DNA of 64,000 bases. Source: Hypomyces perniciosus (taxonomy: Eukaryota; Ascomycota; Sordariomycetes; Hypocreales; Hypocreaceae). Below the pieces are notes generated by a model. The model was not told the origin of the DNA. It saw nothing but the letters and a program-made list of their open reading frames with translations, and ran no database searches. Location: assembly GCA_008477525.1 (NCBI GenBank), contig SPDT01000006.1, forward strand, positions 2,383,501 through 2,447,500, read 5' to 3'. Made by a program: the position numbers and the translations under genes. Of this stretch, positions 1-10,818 are shown one piece after another; the first letter of the stretch is position 1, and each line of letters starts with the position of its first letter.

Positions 1-396
1 TGCTATTAGGAGAGAAAAACAAAGACTGAGAATAAAAGGATATGGCATCTGTTTTCTTCCAAAGGCATGTTTTCTGCTGGAGCTTTTTATTACACACATC
101 AAGTGCCGCCAAAATTCAGGTAATATCATGATCTGTACTGAATTTCATACATCTGGGAATCTAGTATTTCCTGTAAAGACAACCTCCTCCACAAATACCA
201 CATTGGACGCCCACCCAAAATTCCTTACCCAACAGTTCCCAACGCCTTGCTAGATCTGTGGCCCAAAAAATGCTTCATTCCACCAGCCCACCACCCAAAT
301 CATCCATCATACCAGAGGATACAAATAAATGGCCTCCAACATCTCCCACCACTTGGCAAAAGGAGGGACCCATAGATGGGTAGTGGATATCAACCA
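1..396. other. 3' flank of the permease gene, no gene seen
   Basis: AT-rich sequence downstream of the permease stop codon. I see no reading frame, RNA gene or repeat that I can support. Confidence 0.5.
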
Positions 397-2407
397 TCAG
401 CACATGTACTTGTAAAATCGTTTCCAGGTAGGCCACGTCTGCCTTTCTTCCTTCTCCTGGGCAACTAATATAGGGACGTTAAATTCTCGCCGGCCGGTAT
501 CGACGTCCATATCTCGGATCTTGACATATGACGTTCGATAGTACAGCTTATGTCCCAAATAAAAGACAAGGATGATGGGAGCTCCCGTCCACTTGAGGAA
601 AAAGTTTTGTGCCGTTTCCTTGCCCGTCTTGCCCTCCCAATCGACCGGGAAGGCACCAACCCAGAATTGCGCCCCCAGGACGCCGAGATTCATGACAAGG
701 CCAACATAAGACCCTGTAACGCCAACTTGGGATTGGAAGGGAAGCTCGCTGGGTTTACGCCCCAGGACAGCCCAAGTACGCCGGAAACGAATATGGCAAA
801 GACAAATGGAGGCCCATGTGAAGATAGAAGAGAGTCCTGAAATAGCAAGAAGCCAGTCGAGAACACTGTTCTGTTGTTCTAGGTCGGCAAGATAGGCAAT
901 GAGACCAACACCTAAGGCCACCATGATAGCGACCAGCGGTCGTCCTCTCCGGTCGACATATCCAAGTATCTGAGGTGCTTGATTGAGGTTAGCTAGAGCA
1001 GCAAGGGTTCGTGAGGAACCGAAGACCGAGGAGTTTCCAACAGATAGGACAGCAATGAGGATGACAGCATTCATCACCGATGGAAGAACCTCAATGCCTG
1101 CTTCCTGAATGGCGATAACGAAAGGTGATGCCTTTGCATCTGCATTGTTTTCTCCAATCAGACGCGGGTCATTGAAAGGCACAAGTAAGCCGACCAAGGT
1201 TAGAGCAACTATGTAGAAGATGGTGATACGCCAAAACACCTGCTTGATGGCAGTTGGTAGGGATTTTCTGGGGTTTGCTGTTTCGGCGGCTGCCAGCCCA
1301 ACGAGTTCCGTGCCGGTGAATGAAAATGCCGCCGTGACAAAGACACTGCAAAGGCCTTTGAATCCGTTGTTAAAGGCACCGGGGTCACGCCAAAATTCGC
1401 CACCGATATAGCCACGGTCTGGCGTTCCGCCACAGTTAAGAACAATTCCAAGTAGGCTATTCATGTGGTCAATGATTGTCATAGGAGTGTAGCGGGTCAG
1501 CCAAGCATGCCACTCACATGAACCCAATAACAGCGATGATCTTGATAATGGAAAAGGTGAATTCAGCCTCACCGTAACCCTTAACTCCGAACATGTTAAT
1601 TGCCAGAATGGTTAGGAGAAAGATGGTGACAAAGAGAGCTCTTGGGAGGGAACTGTCCCAGTATCCAATGGTTAGAGATGCGGCAATGACCTCCAAAGGA
1701 AGAATGGTCAGCCACTGCATGGCATAGCTGGGAATTGGATTAGCATTGATATGCCCAGGTAGTTGATAAGCGCTGTGAGGAAAATCTTACTTCCAGCCCA
1801 TAGCAAACCCCCAGGATGGGTCAAGAAAGCGAGTGGCCCATGATGAGAACGAGCCAGCAAGGGGAAAGATGACGGCTAATTCTCCAAGTGCTTGACAAGT
1901 ACAGTACAGCATGGCACCCACGATGGAGAAGGCTAGAAGCAAGGACGCAGGTCCTCCGGCAGCCAACGCTTTCCCGGATGCGACAAACAAACCGGTACCT
2001 GGAAGACAAGTAAAGCCAAGTTAGAATACTGTTTGGTCGTGGACGGGCAAGCGATGGCCATATGGCACAGTCGTACCTATAGAGCCTCCGATTGCAATCA
2101 TCTGTAAATGCCGGCCCTTCAATTTCCTTTCCAACCCACTAGAATGTGCGTTGGCAAGCGTAGCCAGGCGTAGATCATAGTAGGGGGTGCCATTGCGCTC
2201 CTCTCCGACGGTATCGAGATGATGACTCGGGAAAAAGGTCGAATTGGGGTCGCGCTTGAAGCTACTGATGATGCGATCAATGCGGGGCGCCCTGCACTCT
2301 TCGTAGATGGGTTCCCGCATGCTGTGGGAGCTGCCGTGTGTGAGAGACTCCTCCTTGGCTTTGAACGTATTGAGGGCGTTGAGCTCGATATCTCGCCGTG
2401 GCACCAT
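397..2407 (-). CDS. amino-acid permease (AAT/YAT family)
   Basis: Plasma-membrane amino-acid/proton symporter of the fungal AAT (YAT) family. Four exons fit GT-AG signals and phase: 2407-2077, 1998-1791, 1727-1518 and 1456-397, giving 602 residues, the usual family length. A hydrophilic N-terminal tail of about 95 residues leads into the first helix, which carries the family motif AIGGSIGTGLFVASG across the first splice junction. Further hydrophobic segments follow, including the AFSFTGTELVGLAAAE stretch typical of the family. The C-terminus ends WKRFYKYMC, like other fungal permeases. The start is the first in-frame ATG ahead of the conserved core. Substrate cannot be told from sequence. The gene has its own promoter region, rich in the dispersed palindromic element. 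Confidence 0.93.
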
Positions 2408-3891
2408 CCTGTGCGCGAGTGGAAATGGATGAAGATGTAGCTACTGTCAAGGCCGAAATCACGATGCGAAACGGTATCGGTCGCCGTCAGTGAGATGCTA
2501 TCGTTCTGGGGCTCGTCGCCGGTCCGGATCTCTCGCCGAGTCGCCGAGTCGGAGTGTCCTTTCCATGCATGCAGAGCCCTCAAGCTCGATTCGGGGTCTC
2601 AGCTATTAATATCAATGTCGGTCTGGGGGGCGACTGTCGCACATGTCGCGCTTGGGCTTTTCCTGTCGTGGGAATAGTAGTACTATTACTGTAGTAGCTG
2701 TAGTAGTACTAACAGAAGAGGTGGGAAAAGGAAGAAGAAGAAGAAGCCAGTGGCGATGGTGTGTGGTTGGTTGAATGATGCTGACCAAGATAAAGAGGAA
2801 TAACCCGGAGGTGGCAGGTGAGAAGGCGATAAGCCGTGGCAAGGAACAGAGTAAGCTTAGTACCCAGTAGTACGGAGTACTCTGTAGTAGTATCTAATAC
2901 TTAGCACTAGTAGTAGTACTACTTCGTACTCCAGAGCAGCGAGCCGTGTCCTGGCATGGGCATCTCAGACGAGAGACGTTGGACAAGGGTGGCGCAGACA
3001 CATTTGCCCTATCAATAGTTTCGGTATTGGGGCCCTGGCCAACATGCGACACAAAGGACTGAATCCGCGATGTGCGCCAATCAGTGGCGATCATTTTTCG
3101 AGATGCGACGCCAAAGCCTGTCGTTGGCAAGTTTAGCGGGGTGTACGAAGTACTCCGTAATACTTCGTACTTCATACTCTGTACTCCGTAATACTTCGTA
3201 CTTCATACTCTGTACTCCGCACCAGACACTGAAAGGTAAGGCTAAGGCGTCTAGGAGCTGAACTGGGGGAGCCTAAAATCTCTGGATCATGCACTATGGA
3301 TCGATTCCTGGGGTGGGGTTGGTAGTACTAGGAGTTAAGGTAGTAGTAGTACCTGGAATACCGCCCGGCTTTTCTGCCTCATGCTCTGAAAAGGCACCTC
3401 AAAGAAGGTGTGAATCACAATGGAATGAAGACCACCATACATAGAGACGTTGGTACGAGTATTGCTACACTCCCTTGCAGGTAATACTAACACTATCTTC
3501 AACCCAAGTAGGCCTGCAGTGGCTTGCCAAGTGACTGGACATGCCGCTAATAATAAGAAGAACGGGGATGTTGACGGTGGATGCAAGCCACAAACGCAAG
3601 ACGCCATTCTGAACATTAATATTCAACGTCACCGCAGGCCTTCTTTGCATGGCATTGTACGAATCCTTCGGCTCCCTTCCAGGAAACCAGCCCCGCCAAT
3701 TGAGCCGTGATAATGATAGTATCGCCATATGAGGGTCGTCGTCCACGGCCTAATATCAGATACTACCAGAATACGAACTCACAAAAAGGACTCACACATT
3801 CATCAAACATCCCCAGTCTATTCCCTGCCCCAATGGTGGCGCTAAATACAAGATAAAATCATTTACGGCGTGTACGGAGTACTTCGTACGC
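2408..3891. other. intergenic region upstream of the permease gene
   Basis: No gene seen. It holds a GAA-type run near 2729-2745, copies of the dispersed element at 2871-2880, 2920-2932, 3143-3159 and 3872-3889, and a 31-bp tandem duplication at 3150-3219. The copy at 3872-3889 lies only 2 bases beyond the mannosidase stop codon. Short open frames here overlap on both strands and look like chance. Confidence 0.6.
3150..3219. repeat. 31-bp tandem duplication made of palindromic half-sites
   Basis: The unit at 3150-3180 is repeated exactly at 3181-3211, followed by 8 bases of a third copy (3212-3219). Each unit contains GTACTCCGTA and TACTTCGTAC, the two arms of the element dispersed through the window. 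Confidence 0.9.
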
Positions 3892-6099
3892 TCATTTAAT
3901 AATCTTGCCATTTCCATCCCGGGGCTTTCGCTTCCATCCGGTAGAAAACAGCGGTCCCATATCAAACCTAGGGAGGGGATGGGCCTCTGTATTCAGCACG
4001 ATCTTGTCCAAGGGCAATAGATCGTTTGGTGAAAACAAGAGGTACAAATACTTCAGAGTCTCGGCCTGCAAATTCGTCTCGTCAGCATCATTGCTAATCA
4101 CCTAGCCACCGCATTGAAAGGGGAAAAGTCGTGACTTACGAGCCAAAAGCTCTCCATGTTGTCCTTGACAGTTGGCGGAACGTGATTCGCGTCAAGTAGG
4201 CTTGAAAAGCCTCCGTTCTCCTCAACAGAAGTGTAGTTGACAAACGACGTAAACATCTCCCAACCCCATTCACGGTACTTGGCATCGCCAGTTATCCGCC
4301 ACATATAAAACAGGCTCTCTACTGTCTCGGGGCGCTGCAGATTGTGTACATCATTGGAGTGGACGACAAAGTCCTCCCTCCACTTGGCATCAGGTTCGGA
4401 GTCGAAATCGGCCGGAGCTTGATGCGAAGCTGATTCCTCCGCGGGCGGGTTACCAACATTGAAATATGTGATCTCGGCTGCCAGTCCCGTTTTCATGTAT
4501 TTGTACATGCCCCAGCAGGTTTGCATGAGCTCCCGTGCCAGTTGCATATCCTTCTCCTTCTTTTTGGACCAGCTGGGCAGCTTTCGTGCCTGGGCCTCTG
4601 TGAGACCATCAGTGGCACCAAGAGCAATAGTACCGGGCATAAAGCAGACCAGATGATCCATCTTCGGTGAGAGTGGCTGGTCCAGGCCTTCTGGCCGCTC
4701 CGCGATAATAGTAAAGCCAGATGGCTCGGTGTAAGTCACCAAGTGCTTTCGCACACCTTCAAGGGCCTCGTTCCACATCTCCTCGTACACCGGTTCCTGC
4801 TTGTTCGTCTGAAGATATTGCTTGATTAGATACTCGTAATAGGAATCACCTCTGCTTCCAAGTCGGACATTCTTGCCCTGGAACTCCCCGCTAGTAGCGT
4901 AGATGTAGATGGGGACAAGTCCGTCTTGAGCGTTGTTACCGTCCACGATCTCCATGACCTTTTCAACTTTATCCCAAAAGTTCTTCTCGCCCGTGAGCTT
5001 GGCCATGTACTTGAATTCGAGCTGAACAGTGGTGGCCTCAGCCGTGGACGAGGCTCCCAGGTCGGAATGAGAGGGTAGGCCCTTGTACTTCGCCAGATCA
5101 ACACTAGCATATGGGATCCCTGAGTCAGAATCGAAGGCAGCAAGCAGTCGATCGGCTAGGTCCTTTGCTTTCTCAAGATAGAGATCTTCTCCTGGAGCAC
5201 CAGGGTCATCGTCCGCCTGGGGAGCCAGGTCAGGGTACTCTGTAGATAGGTAATGGGCAGAGAGCAGTCCACCCAGCATTCGAATCGTCGTCTCGAATGT
5301 ATTGACGTCTTGGTCTTGATCCCATGTTAATGATTTAGAAATCCATTCCCGTGCGTGGTGTACGCGGGATGTCAGGTTCATCAACATCGCTGTGTCCAGG
5401 GCGTCGACAATTATCCAACCAAGACCCTTCGGCGCCATGTTCCTCCCAGTCTTCGAAATCGGGTAGAATTCGTCATAACCTAGTAGAAATGTGTAATCAG
5501 CAACATCTCCTTTGCAGACCTTAGTTCCCATGGCTTCGCATACCCCACGCATATCGCTCGTAAGCGTCCCAGCTTATTTCGAAAGCCTCCACCACACTCT
5601 TCCGTCTCTGCTCCCAGTCGGCGTTGGCTTTGTTTTGAGACAGGCCCATCCATGACAGCCCTGACCCTGACTTCCGGACTCTTGGGTGGTTCGAGAAGAA
5701 ACCTAATAAGTAGAGAATAAACAGGACTGCCAGAGCAGCTGTTCCTAGTACCCTCTTCCGTCGCCACCACGACCGTCTTCGTATTGACGGCTGATAGGCA
5801 TATGGCTTGTCTTTGTACATGGGTAGCGCATTCGAGTCGAATAGACCAGTGACTCGATCCTGGACATCGTTGAAGATGCCTCCAGAGGCACCACCACGTC
5901 GCGACACAGATGCCCAAGCTCGATCCTCGAGGGCTCGAGTGGGATCCGCAAAATTGGGGACATTTTTCGGTATCGAAAAGGACATTTCTAGGGCATTGGC
6001 GCCTGCTTGCGCTGCCACGTTTCGGATGTTCTGCGCCGCGCGGAAAGCTGTAGTCTTGAATGTATTCTTCCTATGGATATCGAACGGGTCGCGGATCAT
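3892..6099 (-). CDS. class I alpha-1,2-mannosidase, GH47
   Basis: Trims alpha-1,2-linked mannose from N-glycans in the ER or Golgi lumen. Exons: 6099-5544, 5479-4140 and 4065-3892, giving 689 residues. It reads as a type II membrane protein: a basic cytosolic tail ([10 protein letters not shown]), one membrane segment at about residues 117-135, then the GH47 barrel. Family signatures include [23 protein letters not shown], the acidic motif [35 protein letters not shown], and the C-terminal NTEAHP whose Thr binds calcium in this family. The last intron falls exactly between SFWL and AETLKYLYL. The start is uncertain: in-frame ATGs also exist at 6351 (84 residues longer) and 5985 (38 shorter), and all keep the membrane anchor. 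ER or Golgi class is not resolved. Confidence 0.92.
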
Positions 6100-6661
6100 C
6101 GAATCGACTGGCGCATGTCGAGAGGATGGGGGTTGCCGGCGATATGAAACGGCAACACAGGGCAAACCAAAAATCCCCAGGGGCAATTGATGAAGCAAGG
6201 AAAAAACAAAGATTGCACAATGTTTTGCAATCTTGTCACGCGAGCCCTTCTCGGAGAGCTGTCTAGGTGAGGACGAGGAGGTCGGTGTTGGCGCCAGGCC
6301 AAAAGGACATGTCACCCAATCGATAAGGTTACCTGACCCATGTCTATCCATATTTCCCCAGTTACCTTGATGGTGGTAGTAGTGGTGGTATTACTAGCTA
6401 GGCACCCAAGAATAGCCAGTGCTATTCAAGATGTTCAGTGATTTATTGGATCCAAGGAAAATTTCCAAAATATCCAGGCCGTGACTCCAGGCTGCCTTAT
6501 GCATGGCTGTTTCTTCCCTGCCTTCAGCTCGCTACTATCAACCAGGACCCCAGCTGTTAGTGCGCACAGAAACCGAACGCAGCCTTTCGCGGGGCAGATG
6601 AAGACCCTGACAACTTGAAAGATAAGGACGCTTCGGCTCAACAGACTGGCAACCTTCAAAG
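6100..6661. other. divergent promoter region, mannosidase and atg10
   Basis: A 562-bp gap between divergently transcribed genes. It contains a GGT/AGT-rich stretch near 6371-6391. If the mannosidase starts at 6351, part of this is coding. No other gene seen. Confidence 0.5.
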
Positions 6662-7513
6662 ATGGACATTGAGAACTTCCCCTTCCTGACTCCGGAAGAG
6701 TTCTCAGAAGCTTGTCATCACCTCGACAGGAAATACTGTCAGGCGAGCCTCGGGCCACTGCGGAGGCAATGGAAACTCAGGGTGTGCACTGCTTTGGATC
6801 TCACATTTTCTATTTTGGGCGGATATGCAGCATACATTCAAATCATTCGACCACTCGAGGCGATTGCTGACCCCGGAGACATCTCATTGGATTTGGGCAG
6901 TTTTTCAATAAGTGACAAAAGTTCAGGAGACCAGTATCTTTTAGGGGACGAGGACATGATGGATGCTGAGGAGTCTGATGCGGTATGATTTATGCCAGCC
7001 GAGTTCTCATTCAACTCCTGTCTTACAAAGTCCCAGGCGGTCATCGGAAAGCAGAGGATGAGCCGAGGATTCGGACATGTAACGTACGAGATTCATCTGC
7101 ACCCCACATATAGAGTGCCATGCCTATGGTTCACTCTCCATGATCTCCCACCAGACGAGTCCGCTTTCAACATCGACACAGTCTTTCGCCGCCTGGTCCC
7201 AGATGACTATAAGGATGGCCTCCGTCGAGGAATTGGAGGAATTGGCGGCATCTCCGCAGATGTGAGTATCAAATTCTATTTCGCAAGTCAATGCAAGACG
7301 CTCTCAAAACAGTGGGTCAGTTGAGCCCAACTAACATCTTTTCTGTAGCATCACCCCATTACCGGTGTCCCCTCCTTCTTTGTCCACCCTTGCCTGCTTG
7401 GGGATGCCATATCAAGTTTCGAGTGCTCCAGAGAGAACTACCTCATGATCTGGCTCGGACTGGTGGGAGGGTGTGTTGGCCTCTGGGTCCCCAAGGAAAT
7501 GGCTGCCCAATGA
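6662..7513 (+). CDS. atg10: ubiquitin-like conjugating enzyme Atg10 (autophagy E2)
   Basis: E2-like enzyme that transfers Atg12 to Atg5 in autophagosome formation, in the cytosol. Exons: 6662-6982, 7037-7261 and 7349-7513, giving 236 residues. Atg3/Atg10-family features sit in the second half: VTYEIHLHPTYRVPCLWF, then HPITGVPSFFVHPC, whose final Cys (about residue 197) is the expected catalytic cysteine, then NYLMIWLGLVGGCVGL. The first intron (54 nt) is needed because an in-frame TGA lies at 6986-6988; the GTATGA donor and CCCAG acceptor restore a continuous frame. The N-terminal 100 residues are poorly conserved, as is usual for Atg10. The gene converges on the snRNP gene, with 80 bp between stop codons. 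Confidence 0.9.
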
Positions 7514-7593
7514 CTGGTCGTTGACATCACGACATATTGGGCGAGGCCCTCTCTCTCTCCTTAGGATGGCCTAATTATCGTAGGTTTTGGTGT

Positions 7594-8309
7594 TCACTCA
7601 TCGTCACTATCTTCCTCCATAGCCACGTCACTCTCCTCATCCTCATCATCGCGATTTCGTTTCTGACCACGAGCATCTGGGCTTTCCGCATCCTTCATGA
7701 CATGATCGGCACCCGCCGTGGGCTTTGCAGGGGCAGATCCAGATAGCGGCGCATTGAAGATGCTCTGCTGAAGCTCCGTTTGTTCCACAGTAGTAGCACC
7801 TGAGTTTGTGCTTGGAATCTTGAAAGTGCCGTCAAGCTTGGCCACAAAGTGCGACTTGGACTTGGCATATTGTATCTTCTGTTATTGCATGTCGGTTAAC
7901 ACCAGAGACAGCATGGATTGGATAGGTATCGATGAAGCAAATGGACACTGACAAGTGGGCGTCCTAAGAATGTTTGTCCCTCCAGAGATCTCATAGCCTG
8001 GGTTGCCGCCTGGATATCTCGGAAGACGATGTGTGCCTGTCCACGCATCGCCATTGTTTTGAGAGCAACGACATCTAGCACAGGTCCGTACGTCGAGAAC
8101 AGCATGTACAGCGCAGTTCGTAGGTCATCTTTTTGGATTTTGGCTGAAGGAAGGTTCGTAACGTATAAACTTGAAGACCTCGTCAGAACCACTGCACCAG
8201 CCACTACAGAGGGCCAGGCGACTCACGTCTGGTTTGGCGGGATCGGTTGTACTTTGGCGGGCAGAGAAGCATTGGGTGCAAGACCGCGAGGAGGGGCGAC
8301 CGCTGCCAT
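7594..8309 (-). CDS. U1A/U2B''-like snRNP protein, single RRM
   Basis: Spliceosomal RNA-binding protein that binds a U1 or U2 snRNA stem-loop in the nucleus. Exons: 8309-8227, 8169-7953 and 7878-7594, giving 194 residues. After a 27-residue Pro/Ala leader comes one RRM with RNP2-like LYVTNLP and RNP1-like RGQAHIVF, then GRPLKIQYAKSKSHFVAKLDG, highly typical of the U1A/U2B''/SNF family. The C-terminus is basic then acidic (KRNRDD...EEDSDDE). Animal U1A and U2B'' carry a second C-terminal RRM; here it is absent, as in yeast Msl1. The donor of intron 2 is GTCAGT, a weak variant. Whether it serves U1, U2 or both cannot be told. Confidence 0.9.
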
Positions 8310-8721
8310 TGTGTCGTATATGTAGAGATGTCCTGCTGCTGCTAGAGGGAAAGATCCTTCGTTCACCAGAGCTGCGGTACAAATCTTGCAATCGGTCGTT
8401 TGCCCAAAGAGTCTGGTCGCGTCGTCGTCGGCACTCGTGGTGTTGAGGTGGGAGTTTTTTGTGCCCACTGGCACCAACCTTGTGAGGAGCGTGGCCCAAG
8501 CTTCAGCCAATGTGTGGCGCTGACTTCAATGGTACTACTACCTGTACGGAGTACCTGGACCTAGGTACGTAACCTCCGGCATCACCCCGCCAATACTCCG
8601 TATTCTGTTCTCCGTATTCCGTGTAATCTCAACCTTTCCAGCAATCCATCTCCCCATCTCAATTCCAATCTCTCCTGGGCGATAGTAGAGAGCTACTCCT
8701 ATCGCATCTATACCGCACAAA
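8310..8721. other. divergent promoter region, snRNP and ARPC1 genes
   Basis: A 412-bp gap with dispersed-element copies at 8544-8554 (GTACGGAGTAC) and 8593-8605. No additional gene seen. Confidence 0.5.
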
Positions 8722-9929
8722 ATGGCTGCGCCGGAGGTCCATCACTTGTTCCACAACCCCATCGCCGACCACTCGTTCTCGGCCGATCATGGAACTCTAG
8801 CCGTTGCTCGCGATTCCACCGTCGAGCTGTACAGCAAGGTCGGAAACTCCTTTAAGCTGCAGGATGTGCTGAAGGGCCATGACAAGACCGTTACCAGTGT
8901 CGACATTGCTCCCAACAGTGGTCGCATCGTATCGTGCTCCCAAGGTTCGTAACGCTGTTGCGTCTCGCTCCTTGTCATGGTCAGGCTAACCCCTAGCAGA
9001 CCGAAACGCGTTGGTCTGGGAGCCTTCCCCGACGGGATACAAGCCGACTCTTGTCCTTCTTCGAATCAGCCGTGCTGCCACATTCGTCCGCTGGTCGCCT
9101 TCCGAGACGAAATTCGCCGTGGGTTCCGGTGACCGCATCATCGCGGTCTGCTACTTTGAGGAGGAAAACGACTGGTGGGTCTCGAAGCACTTGAAGAAGC
9201 CCATTCGCAGCACCATTACCAGTGTTGCATGGCACCCAAACTCTGTTCTCCTTGCGGCCGGTTCGACTGATGCCCATGCTCGAGTCTTCTCTGCCTTTAT
9301 CAAGGGTGTTGACGCTCGTCCTGACCCTGGCGTCTGGGGCGAGAGGTTGCCTTTCAACACTGTTTGTGGAGAGTATTTGAACAATTCCGCTGGTTGGATT
9401 CACTCTGTTGCCTTTTCACCTAGTGGAGATGCCCTCGCTTTTGCTGCGCATGACAGCAGCATCACAGTTGTCTATCCCAGCGGACCCGAGCAGCCCCCGA
9501 AGGCCGTTCTCAGCATCTCTTCCCAACTCCTGCCGTTCAAGAGCTTGATTTGGAAAGCTGAGGATGAAATCATCGCTGCTGGCTATGACTGTGAGGCCTT
9601 CCGCTTCCAGGGCAGTGAGGGGGGCTGGCAGCTTGTGGGAACTGTGGAATCCAAGGGTAGAGCTGGGAATGATGAACAGCGCGAGGAGTCAGCCTTGAAC
9701 ATGTTCCGACAGATGGATCTCAAAGGAAAGGTCAAGGATGATACCCAGTTGAAGACGGTCCACCAGAACACCATTTCCACCATTCGACCATACGAGATCT
9801 CTGGTGGCCGTGTGACTAAATTTAGCTGTAAGTTCTGCAGAGCCCTGTCCTTGTTTGCACTTTGCACGATAACTAACAAGGGTATCAGCGAGCGGCGTGG
9901 ATGGAAGGGTCGTGGTCTGGAATGCATAG
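8722..9929 (+). CDS. Arp2/3 complex subunit 1 (ARPC1/Arc40), WD repeats
   Basis: WD40 beta-propeller subunit of the Arp2/3 actin-nucleating complex, which makes branched actin at endocytic patches. Exons: 8722-8944, 9000-9827 and 9889-9929, giving 363 residues, close to the family norm of about 370. Recognisable segments are the N-terminal HNPIADHSFS, the first WD blades ([29 protein letters not shown]), ITSVAWHPNSVLLAAGSTD, the insertion RQMDLKGKV before the last blade, and the C-terminal SSGVDGRVVVW split by the last intron. Intron 1 has two nearby acceptors; using 8999 gives the family's DRNA sequence. It is head-to-head with the snRNP gene. Confidence 0.93.
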
Positions 9930-10142
9930 ATTCTGCCAAAGACGAAGCATAATTTTCAAAGGCTCTGTCCGAATATCACTCTACTTGAACATGTTACTTG
10001 CTTTACAACCGGTGCAGTGTTACTTTGCAACATTTCCGTCTATAGAGGATCTTAACACGCCTCGAATACAAATCTTTGAGCTTAGGATAGGACTGTGAAT
10101 ATAACTTTATAAGTGACTATGGACGCTAGGTGACACTTTGAC

Positions 10143-10818
10143 TTATGGCAGAGCAACGGCCTCAATCTCGACGTCCACATTCTTGGGGAGGGTCTTGACA
10201 GCAACACAGCTTCGAGCAGGCTTGTGAGAGAACCACTTCTCATACTCGCCGTTCATTTCCTAAACCAATGCATGAGCTATTAATTCGATGTGTCTCCAGT
10301 AGGGCAACTCACAGCAAAGTGGGCCATGTCAGAGATGAAAATGGTGGTCTTGACGACCTTGGAGAGGGAGGAGCCGGCCTCCTTGAGAACGGCCTCGAGG
10401 TTCTCGCAGCACTTCTTGGTCTTGTCGGCAATGGAGCCCTCGATCAGGGCACCATCAGCAGTGAGGGGGATCTGGCCGGAGCAGTAGATGGCGGTAGGGG
10501 TCTTGATAGCTTGAGACTAATAGTTCCATCTGTTAGAGAGCATTGACTGTAAATTATGTTCCCAGAGCACTCACGTAGGGGCCCAGAGCTAGATATCACT
10601 AGTTAGTGAACATGGTCCTCTGGAAGTCCGTGTGAGGGCAACTCACGGAAAGGGGCATCCTTGGTGAAAACAATCTGCTGGTCCGACATTGTGGCTTTAG
10701 GTCTGAGAAGAGCTGGAAACGGTGTGAACTTGTGTTTGAAAGCGACTGAAGCGAGAGGCGATGCGACGACGCCTCTCGCGAGGGGCCGAGCTGTAAAGCG
10801 GGCAATTGTCGACGACAT
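10143..10818 (-). CDS. RidA/YjgF/Mmf1 family 2-iminobutanoate deaminase
   Basis: Hydrolyses reactive enamine/imine intermediates made by PLP enzymes such as threonine dehydratase; yeast Mmf1 acts in mitochondria and Hmf1 in the cytosol. Exons: 10818-10647, 10588-10575 (only 14 nt), 10516-10313 and 10259-10143, giving 168 residues. The RidA core runs from about residue 44 to the end: FTKDAPFPLGPYSQAIK, YCSGQIPL, and C-terminal PARSCVAVKTLPKNVDVEIEA with the conserved substrate-binding Arg. The first 43 residues are Arg/Ala/Ser-rich with no acidic residue, like a mitochondrial presequence. An internal Met at residue 44 (10689) would give a 125-residue cytosolic form, the classic RidA length. 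Both starts could be used. Confidence 0.92.
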
